From: a virus
DNA length: 26,476 nt
IMG/VR virus record: IMGVR_UViG_3300007516_000119
Location: 1 to 26,476 of that record
Strand: one strand, 5' to 3'
Below the pieces are notes generated by a model. The model made no database searches, had not been told where the DNA came from, and was given only the letters and a program-made list of their open reading frames with translations. Below, one piece after another: positions 1-5,162 of this stretch (position 1 is its first letter; every line of letters starts with the position of its first letter). The translations under genes were made by a program, and so were the position numbers.

Positions 1-36
1 ATCTCGCAGGCCGCGCAGCTCGCCTTAATGGCCTGA
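1..36 (+). CDS. 3' end of an upstream gene (partial)
   Basis: The first reading frame is open from the window edge to a TGA at 34-36 and encodes the last eleven residues of a protein ending in ALMA. It lies in the same direction as the small genes that follow, so it could be the tail of another member of that cluster. Eleven codons are too few to identify it, and an open stretch this short can occur by chance. Confidence 0.25.
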   Translation: MSQAAQLALMA

Positions 37-126
37 GTCGCGACGCCTGCCCATTCAGAAAATTAACGATGTGCAGCTACACCCTATGGCTGGCGGGGTG
101 GGGTGATGCAGATATGGAGAAGCACC

Positions 127-507
127 ATGAGTGACAAACTGAATGCGCCGCAGGGCTGGCAATTGGTGCCGGTTGCGCCTGTGCACTGGGCTAGCTTTGA
201 TCCGTCTTTTGTGGCTCAGGTTTTGCGGCAATCAACCTGTTTTGATGCTGACCTGATCGGCGAGATGCTGCAGTACTCAATCTCCGCCGCAGCGCCCAAG
301 CCGGAAGCGGTAGACCATAGCGAGGATGTGCGCGGGATTAATGGCGATTGGTCGGTTTTTGTTGGCTACCTGATCGACAAGTGCGAGGGCGAGATTATCC
401 GAGAGGAGCAGTTTCAATTGCGGCTAGCCGACATGATTGCCGATGACAAATATGGGCCGCTATTTCGGCGCGAAACAGCACCAAAGGAGCAAAGCAATGA
501 CCAGTAA
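127..507 (+). CDS. Small phage accessory protein with N-terminal GWQLVPV motif
   Basis: This encodes a soluble protein of 126 residues of unknown function. The start is set at the ATG at 127 because GGAG lies about eight bases upstream; an in-frame ATG at 103 has no such site. The N-terminus (GWQLVPVAPV, about residues 9-18) resembles a short motif I remember from many small accessory proteins of Pseudomonas and enteric phages. The rest is acidic, with the helical-looking stretch EGEIIREEQFQLRLADMI near the C-terminus. There is no signal peptide or membrane segment. The stop overlaps the start of the next gene, so the two are probably translated together. It is the first complete gene of a five-gene rightward cluster pointing at the lysis genes. 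Being a gene is well supported; the function is unknown. Confidence 0.75.
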   Translation: MSDKLNAPQGWQLVPVAPVHWASFDPSFVAQVLRQSTCFDADLIGEMLQYSISAAAPKPEAVDHSEDVRGINGDWSVFVGYLIDKCEGEIIREEQFQLRLADMIADDKYGPLFRRETAPKEQSNDQ

Positions 508-1039
508 GCGATATACAGAACAGCAATTGCAGGATCTGCTAGTGCTTGGCATTGCAGCGGCAAATGCTGAGCTGGCAGCGCTCAAAGCAAAGCAAGGAAC
601 CGGCACAACCTCCGACAATTATCGGGCTGAGCTGTATGACTTGCTTTTGCAAGTAGGTCGGGATATGGGCTACCCGAACGTGACCATGGCACTGACCGAA
701 CTCGCCACTCTCAAGGCGCGCGCTGGCGAGCCGATTGCTATTCTGGACTTTGACGATCTATTCCCAAACTCTCACTGGAGCCAGCCTGAGCACCGCTTCA
801 TGTGGCAGATAGAGCTGGATGAGATACGGGCGCTGCCGAAGCGTGATATTCGGCTTTACACCACACCCCAGCCCACCCAAGAAGTTAGCGCGCTGGTCGC
901 TGCGCTTTATGCGACAAACCTTATGCTTCGAACCAGGCGTCGAGAATGTGAAAGCGCCGAGGTCTGTCACATTCTCGACGCTTGTATCAAGCGCAACCGT
1001 GACGCCCTCGCCCAGTACGCGCAGGGAGGCGGCAAATGA
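497..1039 (+). CDS. Phage accessory protein with LYTTPQP motif (Ea22-like flavour)
   Basis: This encodes a soluble protein of 180 residues. The ATG at 497 follows AAAGGAG at a spacing of eight bases and overlaps the end of the preceding gene. The N-terminal half is helical with ELAALKAK and ELATLKAR, probably a coiled coil. The middle contains GEPIAILDFDDLF and then LPKRDIRLYTTPQP at about residues 113-126. That combination (GEP, then LP, then LYT-P-P) recurs in my memory in lambda Ea22-like and many Pseudomonas phage accessory proteins whose role is unclear. The C-terminal part is encoded over a perfect 15-bp inverted repeat, annotated separately. The last codons overlap the next ATG as ATGA. 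The gene is well supported; function is unknown. Confidence 0.8.
   Translation: MTSKRYTEQQLQDLLVLGIAAANAELAALKAKQGTGTTSDNYRAELYDLLLQVGRDMGYPNVTMALTELATLKARAGEPIAILDFDDLFPNSHWSQPEHRFMWQIELDEIRALPKRDIRLYTTPQPTQEVSALVAALYATNLMLRTRRRECESAEVCHILDACIKRNRDALAQYAQGGGK
935..983. repeat. Perfect 15-bp inverted repeat (strong hairpin) inside a coding gene
   Basis: The arms GCGTCGAGAATGTGA (937-951) and TCACATTCTCGACGC (967-981) are exact reverse complements separated by 15 bases. In RNA the stem can extend to 17 pairs (935-951 with 967-983), including one G-U pair. It lies near the 3' end of the 497-1039 gene and encodes the protein stretch around RECESAEVCHILDAC. No T-run follows, so it is not a classical terminator. 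It may be an RNA structure, a protein-binding site on DNA, or the trace of a small inverted duplication. The structure is certain; its role is not known. Confidence 0.85.
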
Positions 1040-1368
1040 CTGACAAACTGCTGATTGACCGGGCGCTGCTGGAAGAGTTGCGCGACGCTGCGAATGAGTG
1101 CCGCAACCTGTCAAGCAGTAAGGCGCGCGACGTCTACTTTATGAATTTAACGCAGCAGGCGGACGAAATCCTTGAACGTCAAGAGCCAGGGGTTGAGGTG
1201 GTGGAAGTGGTGGCGCATTGCGCATTTGCTGATAACGGAAATATCCGGATGTGGGGACGGTCAGCCTCGACCCATTGTGAGCTGGTCGACTCGGAGGGAA
1301 GCAAGGCCGTTCCACTTATGACCGTCGCCCAGCACAATCGCATCGTCAAGCAGCTCGCCTCAAAGTAA
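1036..1368 (+). CDS. Small phage accessory protein with VVEVVAHCAF...GNIRMW motif
   Basis: This encodes a soluble protein of 110 residues. The ATG overlaps the preceding stop as ATGA and follows GGGAGGCGGCAA, a good ribosome binding site. The N-terminal half is helical (LLIDRALLEELRDAANECRNL). The C-terminal half holds EVVEVVAHCAFADNGNIRMWG and then AVPLMTVAQHNRIVKQL. The order of a V-rich strand, GNI-MW and then a VPL(M/Y)T segment resembles small accessory proteins of the Ea22-like type, as does its neighbour at 497-1039. The two could be diverged members of one superfamily sharing a strand-turn-LYT module. No enzyme motif or membrane segment is visible. Function is unknown. Confidence 0.78.
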   Translation: MTDKLLIDRALLEELRDAANECRNLSSSKARDVYFMNLTQQADEILERQEPGVEVVEVVAHCAFADNGNIRMWGRSASTHCELVDSEGSKAVPLMTVAQHNRIVKQLASK

Positions 1369-1418
1369 CCCCAACCCAATCAAACAACTGCCGGCCTAGT
1401 CGGTTGAGAGGAATTGTC

Positions 1419-1805
1419 ATGCCCGAAATTAAAGATGCCGTGCTGAGCTGGCTTGCAGCTGGCCGCGTTGGTTCAAGCAGCAAGACAATGGCGCTTGCCG
1501 CGTGCGGGCTGCCCAACGATGGCGACTATCCGCACGACCCTGATGACCTTAATCGCTGCCTGCTAATGCTAAAGGCCGTGCCAGATGTTCGACAGCACTT
1601 CGACAAGATCGAGGCGCTGGGCGCGGTGTGGGCGCGGCTTATCAAGCGCTGGCCAGAGATTGAGGCGTCATTTCTTGATGAAGTCGGGCTGAACTGGAGT
1701 AAGGCGAAAGCCTCGCCAGCCACTTACAAGCTGATGCGTGAAGTGATCTGCAAAGAACCTGGCGTTGTTCACCTTGGCGGCGGAATGAGTTTCCGCACCC
1801 GCTAA
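1419..1805 (+). CDS. Conserved hypothetical phage protein
   Basis: This encodes a protein of 128 residues beginning MPEIKDAVLSWLAAGRVGSS. The ATG at 1419 is chosen because GAGGAATTGTC gives a good ribosome binding site; the upstream start at 1404 adds five residues and lacks one. The N-terminus is helical and is followed by SSKTMALAACGLPNDGDYPHDPDDLNRCLLML, in which a proline- and aspartate-rich loop (GDYPHDPDDLNRC) precedes a leucine-rich helix. I recall similar proteins in Pseudomonas temperate phages, always without a function. It has no transmembrane or signal segment. It stands in the same direction as the other small genes after a 50-base gap. The gene is well supported; the role is unknown. 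Confidence 0.78.
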   Translation: MPEIKDAVLSWLAAGRVGSSSKTMALAACGLPNDGDYPHDPDDLNRCLLMLKAVPDVRQHFDKIEALGAVWARLIKRWPEIEASFLDEVGLNWSKAKASPATYKLMREVICKEPGVVHLGGGMSFRTR

Positions 1806-1837
1806 CCCCCACTCCCCATCTACTGGAGGGCAAAGCT

Positions 1838-2038
1838 ATGTCGCACATCTACGAATCGCATACCGCGCACGGTTATGGGCGGTGGCATACATGCCAGCGG
1901 TGCGGGACAGCTAAGCATGGCGGCAACTACTGGCTTGCTGGATTTAAGAGCAGGACAGAACCGCCGTGCGAATACTTTCCAATCAACGCTGAGTGGAAGG
2001 CTAAAGCCACCACCGTTCCGCTTGAAGAGATTCCCTAA
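1838..2038 (+). CDS. Small zinc-knuckle-like protein
   Basis: This encodes a 66-residue protein. The ATG at 1838 follows CTGGAGGGCAAAGCT, a clear ribosome binding site. It contains HTCQRCGTAKHGGNYW at about residues 17-32, a CxxC followed by histidines and one further cysteine at about residue 44 (EPPCEYFP). This could bind one zinc ion, although only three cysteines are present, so histidine would have to complete the site. It is the last gene of the plus-strand cluster, ending just before the stem-loop shared with the opposing operon. I do not recognise a named family. Confidence 0.7.
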   Translation: MSHIYESHTAHGYGRWHTCQRCGTAKHGGNYWLAGFKSRTEPPCEYFPINAEWKAKATTVPLEEIP

Positions 2039-2041
2039 CCC

Positions 2042-2072
2042 GCACTCCCCAGCCGCGCTGGGCGGGGAGTGC
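2042..2072. terminator. Stem-loop between convergent operons, probable bidirectional terminator
   Basis: GCACTCCCC at 2042-2050 pairs with GGGGAGTGC at 2064-2072. The loop is GC-rich and can itself fold (CCCAGC with GCTGGG), giving a very stable structure. It sits between the last plus-strand stop (2038) and the last minus-strand stop (2081), where a shared terminator is expected. On the plus side only TTAAGTTG follows and there is no long T-run on either side, so termination may be partial or factor-assisted. Confidence 0.6.
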
Positions 2073-2080
2073 TTAAGTTG

Positions 2081-2512
2081 TCAATTCTGCCCAGCGGCAA
2101 TACACACCTTTAGGGCTTGCTCGGTTCGGATGATGCCGGCCCGTAAGGCTCGATAATCCTGTCGAGCGGCTGGATCAAGCTCGGCCGTTTGCTCAACTCC
2201 AGCACCCACGCCGGCAGCTTCACCGGTGAACACAGCGGCAATGGTTCTGGTTTTGACGCGCAGCCCGCAACCAGCACCAGTATCAATACAGCGCTCAAAC
2301 GCAGCAGATTTTGTTTCAGCATCAGACATCTCCTGTTGTGCGTGCTTGTCAGCAACCCACAGCGCCAACGCGGCGTTGTCTGCCGTGGCTTTCTCGGTCG
2401 CTTGGTAGGCCAGCTCAGCTTCGGCTATTTGGAGGCCGTAGCGCACGCCGTTGGCCTGCCAGCCGGCAATCACGCCGATGGCAAGCGCCCCCGCGATGAC
2501 GTACAGGTTCAA
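2081..2512 (-). CDS. Inner-membrane spanin, Rz-like
   Basis: This encodes a protein of 143 residues starting at a TTG whose bases overlap the endolysin stop. Residues 1-19 (from MNLYVIAGALAIGVIAGW) form one N-terminal membrane anchor. The remainder is an alanine- and glutamate-rich periplasmic helix (about residues 25-75) typical of Rz coiled coils. Two or three cysteines near residues 75-82 (CIDTGAGCG) could stabilise dimers. Together with the lipoprotein embedded in another frame, it would bridge and fuse the two membranes at the final step of lysis. The position directly after the endolysin and the nested Rz1 strongly support the call. It lacks an obvious Rz Pfam signature, so the assignment rests on topology and context. 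Confidence 0.82.
   Translation of the reverse strand: MNLYVIAGALAIGVIAGWQANGVRYGLQIAEAELAYQATEKATADNAALALWVADKHAQQEMSDAETKSAAFERCIDTGAGCGLRVKTRTIAAVFTGEAAGVGAGVEQTAELDPAARQDYRALRAGIIRTEQALKVCIAAGQN
2110..2322 (-). CDS. Outer-membrane lipoprotein spanin, Rz1-like, nested in Rz
   Basis: This encodes a lipoprotein of 70 residues lying wholly inside the Rz gene in another frame. The ATG at 2322 is preceded by CAGGAGATGTCTG, a strong ribosome binding site, which decides this start over an upstream one that would add eleven residues. The signal sequence (SAVLILVLVAG, residues 10-20) ends in a lipobox, LVAG followed by Cys21. The mature part is short and proline-rich (KPEPLPLCSPVKLPAW), as in other Rz1 proteins. 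The lipid-modified cysteine would anchor it to the outer membrane facing Rz. The fully embedded Rz/Rz1 arrangement is the classical lambda-type architecture. Confidence 0.88.
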   Translation of the reverse strand: MLKQNLLRLSAVLILVLVAGCASKPEPLPLCSPVKLPAWVLELSKRPSLIQPLDRIIEPYGPASSEPSKP

Positions 2513-2991
2513 GATTCACGGCCAGACAGTTGCGCGCTGGTTAAGGTCGGCAGCGGCTCGGTCGGTACCATCACATCAGCAGGCCAACGGTAGCCGGTAA
2601 CGCGCGTCAGTGGGAACGCCTTGATGTTAACCGCGTCCCCTTGGTTGCCGCCCAGCACCAGCAGATTACCTGAGCTGTCGCGCCCAACCACAAACCCGAC
2701 GTGCCCGCCGCCTGCCCGCGTGAACACCACGACGCAACCAACAACAGGCTGCGCAAGCATCACGCCCCACTGTAGGTATGATTTGGCGCTTTCAAACCGA
2801 GTCGACCGGATTCCGGCGCGCTCAAGCATTGCGCCGACGAATGCCGCGCACCAAGGGGTAGCGTCATCTTTTATGCCGCCGCGCTTGATATCCCGCCACA
2901 TCTGCACAATGGCGGGATTGTTAGCCGTCCCCGGCAACTCTTGCATGCCGATCAACTTGCGCGAGTTTTGCAGCCACACAGGCTCAGTCAT
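2509..2991 (-). CDS. Endolysin, CHAP/NlpC-P60-like peptidoglycan hydrolase (TIGR02594 type)
   Basis: This encodes a protein of 160 residues that should cut the peptide part of peptidoglycan during lysis. The catalytic pattern is clear: Cys48 in TPWCAAFVGAML, His97 in GGGHVGFVVG and Asn116 in LGGNQGDAVNI, the Cys-His-Asn arrangement of small CHAP-like phage lysins. The N-terminus (WLQNSRKLIGMQELPG) matches the usual lead-in of the TIGR02594 family as I remember it. The start at 2991 overlaps the holin stop; the longer reading frame upstream is only holin sequence in another frame. There is no signal peptide, so release through the holin is expected. The stop overlaps the TTG start of Rz. Confidence 0.9.
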   Translation of the reverse strand: MTEPVWLQNSRKLIGMQELPGTANNPAIVQMWRDIKRGGIKDDATPWCAAFVGAMLERAGIRSTRFESAKSYLQWGVMLAQPVVGCVVVFTRAGGGHVGFVVGRDSSGNLLVLGGNQGDAVNIKAFPLTRVTGYRWPADVMVPTEPLPTLTSAQLSGRES

Positions 2992-3193
2992 TGGATGCCA
3001 CCTCTTGCTTGATGACGCGAGCCACGGCAGCGGCAGCAATCGTGATCGTTGATAGCGCGGCAAACACATGGGTCGGCACTAAGCCTTGCCACAGCGGAAG
3101 GGCTAGTTCCAGCGCGCCAAGTAGCACAGACAGAACAGCCAGGCGCACGGACCAAAGCCGGTGCGCCTGCTTTGCGTCGTCAATCAGTTTCAT
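2984..3193 (-). CDS. Holin (class II-like, two membrane segments)
   Basis: Read from the ATG at 3193, this gives a 69-residue protein beginning MKLIDDAKQAHRLWSVRLAV. I recognise this as a common Pseudomonas phage protein placed just before the endolysin. It has two hydrophobic segments, about residues 17-36 (RLAVLSVLLGALELALPLW) and 43-60 (VFAALSTITIAAAAVARVI), separated by a short loop, and a charged C-terminus. It would form the membrane lesion that lets the endolysin reach the wall. In this sequence the same frame continues upstream without a stop into another membrane protein (see 2984-3490). Independent translation from 3193 is therefore an inference from family size and from the ATGA layout that would exist with one G fewer. 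Confidence 0.75.
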   Translation of the reverse strand: MKLIDDAKQAHRLWSVRLAVLSVLLGALELALPLWQGLVPTHVFAALSTITIAAAAVARVIKQEVASND

Positions 3194-3490
3194 CGTGCCC
3201 CCCCCCAAAAACTGCATGATCTGCGGCCTCAATTGGTACAGCGCCCATAACGCAGCAGCACCAAAAAGCATGCCCTGCACCCGGAAGAACCCCAACTTAA
3301 TCATGTCGCCCTGCTCGGCCAGCCGCGCCTCGATCTGCGGCAGCCGCTCAACGGCAATTTCGACTTTAGTCAGCCGGTGCGGCGTCTCCTTGTGGGTGTC
3401 CTCCAGCACGGAAACCTGGTGGGATAGCGTGTGCACTCCCTGCTCAAGCGCGTTCAGTCTTGGCGGTATGCTGGTCATTTCTTCAGTCAT
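2984..3490 (-). CDS. Coiled-coil membrane protein read through into the holin (fused frame)
   Basis: The open frame of 168 residues contains two units that are usually separate. Residues 1-98 have an N-terminal coiled coil (PPRLNALEQGVHTLSHQVS and RLTKVEIAVERLPQIEARL) and one membrane segment near 73-90 (QGMLFGAAALWALYQL). Residues 100-168 are the complete holin. The join falls in FLGGGT, encoded by nine consecutive G bases. With eight Gs the upstream frame would end in TGA overlapping the holin ATG as ATGA, exactly like its neighbours. The start at 3490 has GAGG and AAGGA upstream. The upstream part may be a holin partner or antiholin; this is inferred from position and topology only. Whether the fusion is real or an indel is discussed as a finding. 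Confidence 0.6.
   Translation of the reverse strand: MTEEMTSIPPRLNALEQGVHTLSHQVSVLEDTHKETPHRLTKVEIAVERLPQIEARLAEQGDMIKLGFFRVQGMLFGAAALWALYQLRPQIMQFLGGGTMKLIDDAKQAHRLWSVRLAVLSVLLGALELALPLWQGLVPTHVFAALSTITIAAAAVARVIKQEVASND
3198..3206. repeat. Nine-base C/G homopolymer at the holin junction
   Basis: Nine C bases on the plus strand (nine G on the coding strand), followed by five A bases. The tract sits five bases upstream of the holin ATG on the coding strand and decides whether the upstream frame ends or reads through. Tracts like this are prone to slippage in replication, transcription and sequencing. Confidence 0.9.
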
Positions 3491-3506
3491 CCTCGGTCCT
3501 TAGCGT

Positions 3507-4994
3507 TTACTGTGGCAAAACTTCGTAACAGCCGCTCACCAAGAACTGAGCATCAGTAACGGCGGGGTAAGCCCCGTCATACTTCTTAACTCTGATGTAT
3601 GCCGTTCCCGGAACAGTTCTGCAAAAAAGCACAAAATCGTTGACTGTCTGCATCCCATTAACCGCCGCGCCAGCGCCAACAGGATTGCCCTGATTAACTG
3701 GCAGACCTACGCGAAGCTCTCCACTCCCTGAGCCGCTGTTTGTAATTTTAGCGTAAGCCGAAAACCAAACAGTGTTACCTATGCGCATAAACCGACCGGA
3801 TGAGTTAAACCCGCTGATAGAGCCAACGCTTGACGATATATTGGGCGTGTATGCTTGCCACTGGCCTGCCGGCGCTGCTGCGTTTGACATAACGTCCCCC
3901 CTCTGTAAGTGGTTTTTAAATATCAACCCCCAAGCGGTGAGGCTGCCGTCATTTCTTCTCATGCTGTTGTCATCATGCACACCCATACCGGGGATGTATG
4001 CAAACCACATGTGCCCGGTTATGCCGTTTAACTTCTCAAAGTTTGATACTTGCCAGCACCAGTCAACAAAATCGGCCATAAACGATTTCATGCGCTCGAA
4101 CTCTGCTGGGTTTACGGATGAAATCCCTGCATCAAGGTTCGCGTCGTATCTTCCTGCGTAGTTGTCAATCCCGCTTTCGTCAATAAATATACAAAACTGG
4201 CTTTTGTATTGCCACCACCACTGTGTTTCCTCGGCTAACCGCTGATTACGAAAGTTCGATTGCCCAAGCTGCGCGTAAAGATGCACGCCGATAATCATGC
4301 AAGGGTCAGCGGAGAATCGTGTGTCAGATGTGAGGGCACCAACAGCCCCGTTAAGGTTTTGGCCGAAAAATGGCGGGTTTACAACGATAGGTCCGGCAAA
4401 TCCTGCGCTACGCAGCGCCGACATATACGCCCCCATCGTTGATTGCCAGACAGCTACGTTGTTGACGTTGCCGCTGCCGTTCATGCCGTTAAGCTCGTTT
4501 GCTGGATTAATCCACACATAGGGATTTGATCCGTAGCGCGCAACAAGCTCTGACATAAAGGTCAAGGAAACAGATGCAGGAACAAAATCATTGCTGTTCT
4601 GTAGCTGCACCACCATGCCACGGCCTGTGGCGTCTGTAATGATCGCGTCAAGCATTTCAAGGTCTGAGGGGTACGATTGGCCATTTGTAGTGTCGAGGTA
4701 TGCTGCGGCTTTCATAATTGCCGGCTCTACACCCACACGGATTAGATTGGCCCCTTGCGTTTTGGCGATTGCGATTTGGGTTAAGTCGTAGCACCATCGA
4801 GCGAAATAAGTCGGTTCGGAAACACCAGACGCTTGACGCTTTGAGTTGTCACGGCCTATTTCTCGGTATAACCAATTAGCCCTGTTCTGCTCAAAACTTA
4901 CAAACAGGTAGTCAAACATCTGCACACCTTTAACGATAAATCTCTTACCGTCTGGGGCAATTATCTGCTTGCTTGGGCTGATCGTGAAGTTCAT
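3507..4994 (-). CDS. Tail-associated GH5-like glycoside hydrolase (probable depolymerase)
   Basis: This encodes a protein of 495 residues. Residues 1-360 look like a (beta/alpha)8 glycosidase of the GH5/cellulase type. The opening strand is IIAPDGKRFIVKGVQMFDY (11-29). Asn166-Glu167 in WINPANELNG would be the acid/base glutamate, and His238/Tyr240 in GVHLYAQ lie on strand 6. Glu273 in CIFIDESG would be the nucleophile, and Trp330 in GHMWFAY lies on strand 8. Residues 365-495 are a strand-rich, Gly/Ser-rich module ending in CYEVLPQ, plausibly a carbohydrate-binding or trimerising tail domain. The gene lies between the tail fibre and the lysis genes. With no secretion signal, it most likely rides on the virion and degrades a host surface polysaccharide, though an accessory non-virion role is possible. 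It looks AT-richer than the baseplate genes. The substrate cannot be told from sequence. Confidence 0.78.
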   Translation of the reverse strand: MNFTISPSKQIIAPDGKRFIVKGVQMFDYLFVSFEQNRANWLYREIGRDNSKRQASGVSEPTYFARWCYDLTQIAIAKTQGANLIRVGVEPAIMKAAAYLDTTNGQSYPSDLEMLDAIITDATGRGMVVQLQNSNDFVPASVSLTFMSELVARYGSNPYVWINPANELNGMNGSGNVNNVAVWQSTMGAYMSALRSAGFAGPIVVNPPFFGQNLNGAVGALTSDTRFSADPCMIIGVHLYAQLGQSNFRNQRLAEETQWWWQYKSQFCIFIDESGIDNYAGRYDANLDAGISSVNPAEFERMKSFMADFVDWCWQVSNFEKLNGITGHMWFAYIPGMGVHDDNSMRRNDGSLTAWGLIFKNHLQRGDVMSNAAAPAGQWQAYTPNISSSVGSISGFNSSGRFMRIGNTVWFSAYAKITNSGSGSGELRVGLPVNQGNPVGAGAAVNGMQTVNDFVLFCRTVPGTAYIRVKKYDGAYPAVTDAQFLVSGCYEVLPQ

Positions 4995-5152
4995 ACGATC
5001 ATCGGCGCTTGTTCGCCAACGACGAACTCAACACCTTCTGGAACTTCGACTAATATGTAGTTTTCTGGTGGTGTGAAGTCAGTCACACCGTCCCACATAA
5101 TTAAGTTATCCACGCACCCGGTGCTGCTCACTATGGCATATACCTTTTCCAT
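4991..5152 (-). CDS. Small protein between tail fibre and glycosidase (53 aa)
   Basis: This short gene encodes 53 residues beginning MEKVYAIVSS and ending EQAPMIV. The ATG at 5152 is preceded by AGGGG at a spacing of about eight bases, and its TGA overlaps the glycosidase start as ATGA. Both are strong signs of a real, coupled gene. The stretch NLIMWDGVTDFTPPENY resembles short proteins or domains found beside phage tail fibres that I remember with the pattern N-(I/V)-WDG----PP. It may help fibre assembly or be a small virion component. There is no membrane segment and one cysteine (Cys13). The identity is inferred from position and motif only. Confidence 0.78.
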   Translation of the reverse strand: MEKVYAIVSSTGCVDNLIMWDGVTDFTPPENYILVEVPEGVEFVVGEQAPMIV

Positions 5153-5162
5153 TTCTGCGCCC

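Noticed and set aside
69-134. A 21-residue frame beginning MCSYTLWLAGWG ahead of the first complete gene
   Set aside because: Its stop overlaps the next start, but there is no ribosome binding site and it is too short to support; it could be a leader peptide but evidence is lacking.
1380-1405. Possible hairpin CAAC-GCCGGC-GTTG in the gap before the 1419 gene
   Set aside because: Pairing is broken and no T-run follows; not convincing as terminator.
5070-5089. Seven-base inverted repeat GGTGTGA/TCACACC in the 53-residue gene
   Set aside because: Short and within coding sequence; arms of this length arise by chance in a window this size.
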